This document shows, in pieces, positions 1 through 4,710 of a stretch of 6,171 nt of DNA. Source of the DNA: an uncultured Nitrospinaceae bacterium (GTDB taxonomy: Bacteria > Nitrospinota > Nitrospinia > Nitrospinales > VA-1). The stretch covers positions 1 through 6,171 of the forward strand of contig CAJWLY010000094.1 of NCBI GenBank assembly GCA_913043155.1. Direction: 5' to 3'. A program made the position numbers and the translations under genes. The first letter of the stretch is position 1. The number at the start of each line of letters is the position of its first letter. The notes beneath the pieces are model-generated. The model did no database searches, had not been told where the DNA came from, and saw only the letters and a list, made by a program, of their open reading frames with translations.

Positions 1-281
1 GCGACAACGAGATCGCCCACATTCAAATCGTGGGAGAGTCCGCCTGCATACCCCGTAGACAGGATTAGAGAAGGTTCTACTCTGTGCAATACATCTTCAA
101 GAACTTTGTTGGCGCATTTTTTTCCCACGCCTGTCCGCACCAGAACAATGGACCGGTTTTCCCAGGTTCCCGACCAGACGTCGCCGTGACCCGCCTTGAA
201 CTGGTCCTCAACCAACATCTTCCCCCTGATCCCTGCAATTTCTTCCCTCAGTGCGCCCAATATGAGAACTGGCTGGTCCAT
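1..281 (-). CDS. Nucleoside phosphorylase/nucleosidase family protein (MTA/SAH nucleosidase-like), N-terminal part, cut by window edge
   Basis: My translation of the minus strand from an ATG at 281-279 gives 93 codons open to base 1, so the C-terminal part is missing. The N-terminus (LILGALREEIAGI, residues 6-18) matches the first strand and Glu-Glu helix of the 5'-methylthioadenosine/S-adenosylhomocysteine nucleosidase fold. RTGVGKKCAN (about 48-57) fits the loop after the next strand, and STGYAGGL followed by NVGDLVV (about 76-92) is the family signature. These cytosolic enzymes cleave the N-glycosidic bond of adenosine-type nucleosides. Relatives that share these motifs include MTA phosphorylase, futalosine hydrolase (MqnB) and hopanoid-associated phosphorylase (HpnG), and the substrate-defining C-terminal residues are outside the window, so I give no symbol. 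The start is supported by GGAGGAGA nine bases upstream. The ATG at 300 is in another frame. The mtnA gene downstream makes a methylthioadenosine role plausible but does not prove it. Confidence 0.8.
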   Translation of the reverse strand, partial: MDQPVLILGALREEIAGIRGKMLVEDQFKAGHGDVWSGTWENRSIVLVRTGVGKKCANKVLEDVLHRVEPSLILSTGYAGGLSHDLNVGDLVV

Positions 282-290
282 CTCGTGAAA

Positions 291-298
291 TCTCCTCC
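291..298 (-). promoter_or_regulatory. Shine-Dalgarno site of the nucleosidase-family gene
   Basis: The minus strand reads GGAGGAGA here, nine bases before the ATG at 281. It is the strongest ribosome binding site in the window and decides this start over the out-of-frame ATG at 300-298. Confidence 0.75.
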
Positions 299-306
299 AT
301 GCGTAC

Positions 307-319
307 AATCCTAAGGATT
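307..319. repeat. 13-base palindrome upstream of the nucleosidase-family gene
   Basis: AATCCT and AGGATT are perfect reverse complements around a single central A. The site sits 26-38 bases before the start codon of the left-hand gene, between its candidate promoter and its ribosome binding site. It could be a regulator site or a small RNA hairpin. No known operator is recognised, and a palindrome this short could arise by chance. Confidence 0.3.
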
Positions 320-329
320 AAACCGAAAA

Positions 330-346
330 GACGCCAAGGACGCAAG
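330..346. repeat. Imperfect tandem repeat GACGCCAAG/GACGCAAG
   Basis: Two abutting copies differ by one missing C. They are flanked by CCGAAAA on the left (323-329) and CCGAAGG on the right (347-353), so a wider periodic pattern may have decayed around them. From memory, GACGC(C)AAG-type strings recur in intergenic DNA of many bacteria and yield spurious open frames. That could not be checked here. Confidence 0.4.
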
Positions 347-379
347 CCGAAGGTTCTCACATAGGAAAAAACATCTGGC

Positions 380-407
380 AGGATAAACAAGATCGATTAA
401 GAGACAA
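380..407 (-). promoter_or_regulatory. Candidate sigma70-type promoter for the nucleosidase-family gene
   Basis: Reading the minus strand, TTGTCT (407-402) matches four of six bases of the -35 consensus and TATCCT (385-380) four of six of the -10, with a 16-base spacer. Transcription would start near 373, giving a leader of about 90 bases that includes the palindrome at 307-319. This is a pattern match only. The -35 overlaps the small inverted repeat at 400-412. Confidence 0.3.
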
Positions 408-416
408 TCTCTATTT

Positions 417-438
417 AGCCCCTTATACAAGGGGCTTT
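417..438 (+). terminator. Terminator-like hairpin inside a divergent intergenic region
   Basis: AGCCCCTT (417-424) and AAGGGGCT (429-436) form a perfect 8-bp, GC-rich stem around an ATAC loop, and the plus strand continues TTTCGTGTT when counted from the last stem base. The run of T is short, so termination would be modest. On the minus strand the stem is followed by AAATAG, so the plus orientation fits better. No plus-strand gene lies upstream in the window. It could end an unannotated small RNA, insulate the methyltransferase promoter, or be a structural element of unknown purpose. Confidence 0.5.
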
Positions 439-454
439 CGTGTTCTCCCAAAAG

Positions 455-472
455 GAAGCGGGAAAACGCTTC
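455..472 (-). other. Small inverted repeat, hairpin followed by CTTTT on the minus strand
   Basis: GAAGCG (455-460) and CGCTTC (467-472) can pair around a six-base loop. Read on the minus strand the stem is followed by CTTTT, a weak terminator-like pattern. Nothing is known to be transcribed towards it from the right, because the gene starting at 586 runs the other way. Confidence 0.3.
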
Positions 473-492
473 GACACCCCGAGAGGAAGTCT

Positions 493-519
493 TTGACAAA
501 GGTCAGTAGGCGCTATCGG
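493..519 (+). promoter_or_regulatory. Candidate promoter of the RNA methyltransferase gene
   Basis: TTGACA at 493-498 is a perfect -35 consensus. The best -10 nearby is TATCGG (514-519), only three of six bases and with a short 15-base spacer; TATTTA at 520-525 matches better but is too far away. If used, the leader would be about 60 bases, and the hairpin at 417-436 would lie upstream of the transcript and could not act as its attenuator. The palindrome CACCGGTG at 534-541 would fall just after the start of transcription. Confidence 0.3.
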
Positions 520-572
520 TATTTATCTATCCTCACCGGTGGTTTCCTTTATAGATTCGTGGCTTAGCTCGA

Positions 573-578
573 AAGAGG
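573..578 (+). promoter_or_regulatory. Shine-Dalgarno site favouring the GTG start at 586
   Basis: AAGAGG lies seven bases before GTG 586, a better placed site than the AAAGG (642-646) only two bases before the in-frame ATG at 649. It supports the longer protein, although family alignment would be satisfied by the shorter one. Confidence 0.45.
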
Positions 579-585
579 TTTTCCG

Positions 586-2025
586 GTGTCCGCATTCACT
601 CTGTTATCCTTTTATGATACCTTTACCGACCGAACTCAAAGAAAGGTCATGGCAAAACCGAAACACACCATTCCACTCCGAGCTGGCGATCGACTTGAGC
701 TTGAAATAGAGACCCAGAGTTCCAGCGGCGACGGAATCTGCCGGCACGAAGGGTACACTCTGTTTGTTCCCGGCGGACTGGTCGGTGATCGCGTTTGGGC
801 GGAAGTGACCAAGACCACTCCTCGGTTTGGCGTGATGCGCATCCTAGAAAGGCGGGTTGATTCGCCCTACCGCATAGCCCCCACCTGTCCCGTCTTCGAG
901 CAATGCGGCGGATGCAAACTACAGGATCTTAAATATAAAAAGCAAATGGAGTTCAAAGTTGGGGTTGTTGCCGACGCATTGAAGCATATTGCAGGAATCG
1001 ACCCACCCGCCATCCGATCTGTTCCCGCCGAGCAGGTTTATCGTTACCGCAACAGGGGAAGTTTCCCGGTGCAGAAAATCCGGGGAGCGCTTCGTATCGG
1101 ATTTTTCAAACAAGGCTCCCATGATGTGGTGGACTCGGATCGGTGCGATATTCTTCCCGATCGAATCAACGAAACGAAGGAGTGGGTTCGCGAGCTGCTA
1201 ATCAAACACGATATTTCGATCTATGATGAGCACAGACACCGTGGGTTTTTACGCGAACTGGTCATACGACATTCTGAAAACAGCGGAGAAATTCTTCTCG
1301 GACTCATCACCACAGAAGGAACTTTTCCAGAAACATTTTTAGCAGAAGTAAAATCATCCGACGCGCTTAACCAGCTACATATTCGCGGCATCGTGCAAAA
1401 CATCAATCCGCAGAAAACCAACGTCATCTTTGGGAATGAAACCCGCGTTCTCTGGGGTGAAAGCTCTTTAAATGAAACCCTAGGTGATTTAAAATTCCGC
1501 CTGTCGCTGACTTCTTTTTTCCAGGTTCATCCCCAGCAAACCGTTCAGTTATATGAAACGTTGCGGCAATGGGCGGCCAGCAGCACGGGCCGTATTCTGG
1601 ACGCTTATTGCGGTGCCGGGGCCATCAGCCTCTGGTTGGGGAAGTCGGGCCTGCGAGTGGCGGGTATCGAGGAATCACCCCAAGCGGTGGAGGACGCACG
1701 GGACAACGCTCGGGCGAACAAAATCGAGTCCTGCGTTTTCCTGCAGGGCACCGTAGAAGAACAGATCAAAAAGTTCACTGGCAAACGGGAAGTGGAAACC
1801 CTGATTTTGAATCCCCCCCGAAAGGGGTGCTCGGAAAAAGTTCTTCAAGCTGTTTCTAAAATCTCACCGGAGCAAATCATCTACGTTTCGTGTAATCCGG
1901 CCACTTTAGCACGTGACCTTACTAGGTTAAAAAAATACCGGATCGACGATCTAGCTGTATTTGATCTATTCCCTCAAACCCAACACGTGGAAACAGCGGT
2001 CCTACTGCACCCGACAGCTTCCTAG
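586..2025 (+). CDS. rlmD: RNA uracil-C5 methyltransferase with TRAM domain and iron-sulfur cluster (RlmD/TrmA family)
   Basis: This 479-residue enzyme should use S-adenosylmethionine to make 5-methyluridine in RNA, most likely 23S rRNA. A TRAM RNA-binding domain spans about residues 28-88. Cys101, Cys107, Cys110 and Cys187 match the four iron-sulfur ligands of E. coli RlmD. The Rossmann methyltransferase half follows: LDAYCGAGAISLWL (338-351) is the SAM-binding motif, NPPRKG (409-414) the substrate motif, Cys436 in YVSCNPATLARDL the nucleophile, and Glu469 in QHVETAVLL the expected base. Length and TRAM domain favour RlmD, but NPPR in place of the DPxR form of TrmA and RlmD recalls RlmC, so the target (U1939, U747 or both) is not settled. 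The GTG start at 586 has the better ribosome site. Residues 1-21 look unlike the family, and ATG 649 (MAKPKHTIP) is a credible alternative. The gene appears to be transcribed alone and converges on asnS. Confidence 0.9.
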   Translation: MSAFTLLSFYDTFTDRTQRKVMAKPKHTIPLRAGDRLELEIETQSSSGDGICRHEGYTLFVPGGLVGDRVWAEVTKTTPRFGVMRILERRVDSPYRIAPTCPVFEQCGGCKLQDLKYKKQMEFKVGVVADALKHIAGIDPPAIRSVPAEQVYRYRNRGSFPVQKIRGALRIGFFKQGSHDVVDSDRCDILPDRINETKEWVRELLIKHDISIYDEHRHRGFLRELVIRHSENSGEILLGLITTEGTFPETFLAEVKSSDALNQLHIRGIVQNINPQKTNVIFGNETRVLWGESSLNETLGDLKFRLSLTSFFQVHPQQTVQLYETLRQWAASSTGRILDAYCGAGAISLWLGKSGLRVAGIEESPQAVEDARDNARANKIESCVFLQGTVEEQIKKFTGKREVETLILNPPRKGCSEKVLQAVSKISPEQIIYVSCNPATLARDLTRLKKYRIDDLAVFDLFPQTQHVETAVLLHPTAS

Positions 2026-2033
2026 AAACCATT

Positions 2034-2055
2034 AAAAGTCTTGCTTTCAACTTTT
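2034..2055. terminator. Weak inverted repeat between convergent genes, possible bidirectional terminator
   Basis: The 30-base gap between the two convergent stops holds AAAAGT (2034-2039) and ACTTTT (2050-2055), perfect reverse complements around a ten-base loop. The arms supply a T-rich end in both directions, as a shared terminator would. The stem is short and AT-rich, so it would be weak. Confidence 0.25.
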
Positions 2056-3456
2056 TCAAAACCGTGCGTGTTTGGGAGTGCGCGGAAAGGGGATTACGTC
2101 GCGTATATTTTCCATACCCGTCACAAACTGGACCAGGCGTTCGAATCCCAAACCGAAACCGGAATGCGGAGCCGAACCGAATTTTCTCAGATCCAGATAC
2201 CATTGGTAGTGACTGGGATCAAGTTCCTTCTCCTTCATCCGTTTTGCTAGCACTTCATAATTATCTTCACGCTGACTGCCGCCGATGATCTCCCCCAACC
2301 GTGGCAATAAAACGTCCATCGCACATACCGTTTCACCATCTTCATTGGCTTTCATGTAAAACGGTTTGATTGTATCAGGATAATTAAAGATGACCACCGG
2401 TTTCTCAAACACCTCTTCGGATAGGTATCGTTCGTGCTCCGACTGCAGATTGCATCCCCATTCCACCGAGTAAACGAACTTATGCTTCGATTTTTCGAGT
2501 AGATGGACCGCTTCAGAATAAGGAATGCGTTCAAACCTGTTCTCTACGATACCCTTATGTCGCTCAAGAAGAGTCTTATCGATTCGCCTGTTGAAAAATT
2601 CCAAATCTTCCGAACAATGTTCTAGGACATCGGAAAATAGGTAACGGATAAAATCTTCCGCCAAGTCTATATTGTCTTCGAGATCATAAAAAGCCATTTC
2701 CGGTTCAACCATCCAGAACTCGGCGAGATGGCGGCTAGTGTTGGAATTTTCGGCACGAAAAGTTGGGCCAAACGTATAAATTTCGGAGAGGGCCAAGGCA
2801 TAAACCTCTCCTTCCAGTTGTCCGCTCACAGTGAGGCTGGTTTTTTCTCCAAAGAAATCCTGAGTATAATCGATACCGGCCTCATCCAGCGGAGGGTTGG
2901 CGAGGTTCAGGGTCGTCACCTGAAACATCTCCCCGGCACCTTCGCAGTCGCTGGTAGTGATGATGGGGGTATTGAGGTAGACGAATCCGCGGTCCTGAAA
3001 AAATGTGTGAATTGAATACGCCAACCGATTGCGCACACGCATAACCGCGCCAAACGTATTGGTGCGCGGACGCAGGTGTGCGATCTCCCGCAAAAACTCG
3101 AAAGAATGATGTTTTTTCTGCAACGGATATTCTTCAGTATCAGCCGGACCATACACTTCAATGGCATCAGCTTGGAGCTCAACGTTCTGCCCCTTACCCA
3201 TAGATTGTACGAGCTTCCCGATCACGCCAATACAACTTCCGGCATGTAGTTTCATAGCAACCCCAGGAAACCCCTCGATTTTATGGTCGGCTATGATCTG
3301 GAGATTGCTCAGGCAAGACCCGTCGTTGATCTCGATGAACGAGAACCCGCCCTTGGAGTCCCGTCGCGTGCGAACCCAGCCCATCACCAAAACCTCTGGC
3401 ACCTCCTCACCCCGCTCCAGGAGTTTTCTTATTTTGACGCGTTTTTTCTTTCCCAT
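2056..3456 (-). CDS. asnS: Asparaginyl-tRNA synthetase (AsnRS)
   Basis: This 466-residue class IIb synthetase charges tRNA-Asn with asparagine using ATP in the cytoplasm. As I recall the E. coli AsnRS sequence, it has the same length and aligns almost end to end. The N-terminal OB-fold anticodon-binding domain spans about residues 20-105 (GWVRTRRDSKGGFSFIEINDGS). After HLRPRT (127-132) comes the catalytic domain: motif 1 near 155-170 with Pro164; EGAGEMF (172-178); motif 2 at 233-253 with FRAENSNTSRHLAEFW; and motif 3 GLGFERL (435-441) with Arg440. IGGSQRE (391-397) is the conserved ATP/Mg site region. The protein ends in DVIPFPRTPKHARF, the usual AsnRS C-terminus. AsnRS rather than AspRS is indicated by length, lack of the bacterial AspRS insertion and the close match throughout. 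The ribosome site before the ATG is weak (GGAT). Presence of asnS implies direct asparaginylation and does not exclude a GatCAB pathway for glutamine. Confidence 0.98.
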   Translation of the reverse strand: MGKKKRVKIRKLLERGEEVPEVLVMGWVRTRRDSKGGFSFIEINDGSCLSNLQIIADHKIEGFPGVAMKLHAGSCIGVIGKLVQSMGKGQNVELQADAIEVYGPADTEEYPLQKKHHSFEFLREIAHLRPRTNTFGAVMRVRNRLAYSIHTFFQDRGFVYLNTPIITTSDCEGAGEMFQVTTLNLANPPLDEAGIDYTQDFFGEKTSLTVSGQLEGEVYALALSEIYTFGPTFRAENSNTSRHLAEFWMVEPEMAFYDLEDNIDLAEDFIRYLFSDVLEHCSEDLEFFNRRIDKTLLERHKGIVENRFERIPYSEAVHLLEKSKHKFVYSVEWGCNLQSEHERYLSEEVFEKPVVIFNYPDTIKPFYMKANEDGETVCAMDVLLPRLGEIIGGSQREDNYEVLAKRMKEKELDPSHYQWYLDLRKFGSAPHSGFGLGFERLVQFVTGMENIRDVIPFPRTPKHARF

Positions 3457-3519
3457 TTTATATCCATTTAAACATCACGCACACCTCTGTATGGAAAACA
3501 ACTTAAAGAATATCAAAAA

Positions 3520-3547
3520 TTTATACCCATCCGCCACAGATTGACAT
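3520..3547 (-). promoter_or_regulatory. Candidate promoter of asnS
   Basis: On the minus strand TATAAA (3525-3520) matches five of six bases of the -10 consensus, and ATGTCA (3547-3542) four of six of the -35, with a 16-base spacer. The transcript would start near 3513, leaving a leader of about 57 bases before the asnS ATG. The -35 overlaps the opposing candidate -35 at 3541-3546. Confidence 0.4.
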
Positions 3548-3569
3548 CCCCCCAGTTTTTGGATACCGT
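3541..3569 (+). promoter_or_regulatory. Candidate promoter of the yggT to mtnA gene cluster
   Basis: TTGACA (3541-3546) is a perfect -35 consensus on the plus strand. The -10 is poor: TACCGT (3564-3569, 17-base spacer) or GATACC (3562-3567, 15-base spacer), each three of six. If real, the leader is about 90 bases and contains a small hairpin, TGTC-GAAA-GACA (3571-3582), with a GNRA-type loop. The weak -10 keeps this tentative. Confidence 0.3.
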
Positions 3570-3665
3570 ATGTCGAAAGACACTATGCCCGTAGACGCTT
3601 TCGCCGACGGAATTCGATTCGATTCTAAAACCCCATCACCGTATCGCTAGACCGATAGAACCCCA

Positions 3666-3965
3666 ATGTTCATTTTAGGAAACTTTCTTTCAGCTACCGC
3701 CCAGATCTTGAAAATCGTCCTGGAGATTTATATGTGGATCATTATTATCCGCGCTCTGTTATCATGGGTCAATCCGGACCCCTACAATCCGATCGTTCAG
3801 TTTCTCAACAGTATCACAGAACCCGTCCTGTATCGAGTGCGGCAGCTCATTCCCATGTCCGGTATGGGAATCGATTTTTCTCCAATCATCGTGATTCTGG
3901 CGATTATTTTTTTACAGGCGTTTCTTGTCAATTCAATCGGCATGCTCGCCATGAAACTGCAATAG
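3666..3965 (+). CDS. YggT family membrane protein
   Basis: This 99-residue protein is a single YggT repeat. E. coli YggT is about twice as long with two such repeats. Two hydrophobic segments are visible: roughly residues 7-33, and 71-96 (PIIVILAIIFLQAFLVNSIG). Between them is the conserved loop RALLSWVNPDPYNPIVQFL followed by SITEPVLYRVRQLIP (49-63), which is diagnostic for the family. It should sit in the cytoplasmic membrane. The molecular function is unsettled; links to cell shape, division and osmotic tolerance come from other organisms. It heads a run of five closely spaced genes, with DivIVA four bases behind. The start at 3666 has no clear Shine-Dalgarno site. The in-frame ATG at 3732 has GGAG six bases upstream but would remove most of the first membrane segment, so the longer form is preferred. 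Confidence 0.9.
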   Translation: MFILGNFLSATAQILKIVLEIYMWIIIIRALLSWVNPDPYNPIVQFLNSITEPVLYRVRQLIPMSGMGIDFSPIIVILAIIFLQAFLVNSIGMLAMKLQ

Positions 3966-3969
3966 TTTT

Positions 3970-4374
3970 ATGAGACTCACTTACCTGGACATTCTAGAGC
4001 AGTGTTTCCGCGACAAATTCCGAGGATACAATAAGGATGAGGTGGATACCTTCCTCCACCTGGTAGCAGACGACTTCAAGGAAATGGCGGAGGAGATCAA
4101 GCAGCTCAATAAAAAACTTGAGCAGAAAGACCGCGTCATTAAACAACTCCAGGAAGAAGGCCCTACACTCGCGCCAGAAATGATAAAGGAAAAGGCCATG
4201 CGTATCATCAACGTTGCGAGGGAGCATGCTGATCAGCACCGGAAGAAAACCGAAGAGGAACTATCTACCTTAAAAAACGACATCCTTAAAATGAAACGGG
4301 AAAAGAAAAACCTGATTGAAGCCATGAAATCCACCGCCCTGGAACACCTCGCTCAATTCAAAAACAAACAATAG
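3970..4374 (+). CDS. DivIVA domain-containing coiled-coil protein
   Basis: Residues 1-30 of this 134-residue protein match the DivIVA N-terminal lipid-binding domain: RLTYLDI, then FRGYNKDEVDTFL. Phe17-Arg18-Gly19 fall at the same positions as in Bacillus subtilis DivIVA, where Phe17 and Arg18 drive binding to curved membrane. Residues about 31-65 (EEIKQLNKKLEQKDRVIKQLQEE) and 90-125 (highly charged, Lys/Glu rich) look like coiled coil, separated by a Pro-containing break near GPTLAPEM (64-71). It is shorter than B. subtilis DivIVA (164 residues). It has no signal peptide and should be cytoplasmic and peripheral at the membrane. Immediate linkage to yggT and a DUF167 gene fits the division/envelope neighbourhood seen in other bacteria. 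Whether it marks poles or division sites here is inference. There is no clear ribosome site, so translation may be coupled to yggT, whose stop is four bases upstream. Confidence 0.88.
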   Translation: MRLTYLDILEQCFRDKFRGYNKDEVDTFLHLVADDFKEMAEEIKQLNKKLEQKDRVIKQLQEEGPTLAPEMIKEKAMRIINVAREHADQHRKKTEEELSTLKNDILKMKREKKNLIEAMKSTALEHLAQFKNKQ

Positions 4375-4387
4375 TGTCCCGCACCCC

Positions 4388-4696
4388 ATGGGCCTGAACC
4401 TCAAACCGTACAAGGAGGGAATCCAGTTCGCTGCCACCATTCAACCCCGGTCCTCAAAAAACGAGATCTGCGGCCTGCACGGTGATACCTTGAAGATTCG
4501 CCTGACCTCGCCACCGGTCGAGGGCGAAGCCAACCGGGCGTGCGTTAAATTCATCGCCAAGTTCCTGGAAGCAACCCCCTCGCGAGTCACCATCGTGAGC
4601 GGACTGACGGGCCGAAAAAAAACCATCCGGATCGAAGGGATGAACGCATCGGAGTTCTTCGAAAAAATCCCAACCGCTTTGGGAAACAATTCTTAA
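4388..4696 (+). CDS. DUF167 (YggU family) protein
   Basis: This 102-residue protein is a typical small DUF167 member. Family signatures are IQPRSSKNEICGLHGDTLKIRL (split here as IQPRSSKN, residues 18-25, then GDTLKIRL, 32-39), SPPVEGEANRA (41-51) and SGLTGRKKTIRIEG (71-84). The known folds of this family are small alpha/beta domains. The biochemical role is unknown, although genes of this type commonly travel with yggT and neighbours, as here. It starts 13 bases after the DivIVA stop without a visible Shine-Dalgarno site. A run of eight A at 4615-4622 lies in the conserved GRKKT segment but the frame is intact. Residues 86-102 are less conserved and probably flexible. Confidence 0.88.
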   Translation: MGLNLKPYKEGIQFAATIQPRSSKNEICGLHGDTLKIRLTSPPVEGEANRACVKFIAKFLEATPSRVTIVSGLTGRKKTIRIEGMNASEFFEKIPTALGNNS

Positions 4697-4700
4697 ACAG

Positions 4701-4706
4701 AAAGGG
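4701..4706 (+). promoter_or_regulatory. Shine-Dalgarno site of mtnA
   Basis: AAAGGG lies four bases before the mtnA ATG. It is the first recognisable ribosome site within this gene cluster. Confidence 0.45.
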
Positions 4707-4710
4707 CATC

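Larger units (their letters stand above)
282..585. other. Divergent intergenic region with several short inverted repeats
   Basis: These 304 bases separate two divergent genes and hold no convincing protein gene. They contain, in order: the ribosome binding site of the left gene (291-298); a 13-base palindrome (307-319); an imperfect tandem GACGC(C)AAG repeat (330-346); small inverted repeats at 400-412 and 455-472; a terminator-like hairpin (417-436); a consensus TTGACA (493-498); an 8-base palindrome CACCGGTG (534-541); and the ribosome binding site of the right gene (573-578). I see no cloverleaf and recognise no riboswitch. Two short minus-strand open frames here lack family resemblance and look like chance. 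Confidence 0.7.

Noticed and set aside
208..499. Two overlapping minus-strand open frames (208-390 and 311-499) over the first intergenic region
   Set aside because: Their products resemble no known family, they overlap each other and the start of the nucleosidase gene, and their sequence comes partly from the GACGC(C)AAG repeat.
417..585. Transcription attenuator controlling rlmD
   Set aside because: The best promoter candidate for rlmD lies downstream of the hairpin, so the hairpin would not be in that transcript, and no antiterminator pairing or leader peptide is apparent.
3161..3544. 127-residue plus-strand open frame opposite the start of asnS
   Set aside because: Most of it is the antisense of the conserved AsnRS OB-fold; the rest is AT-rich intergenic sequence without any family resemblance.
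3571..3582. TGTC-GAAA-GACA hairpin in the yggT leader as a riboswitch element
   Set aside because: A four-base stem alone cannot support a riboswitch call, and no wider conserved riboswitch core is recognisable around it.
3612..3625. ATTCG-type short tandem repeat upstream of yggT
   Set aside because: Fewer than three units of five bases; too short to be distinguished from chance.
4615..4622. Run of eight A inside the DUF167 gene as a programmed frameshift site
   Set aside because: The zero frame continues through the conserved motif to a normal stop, and I see no downstream structure or alternative product.
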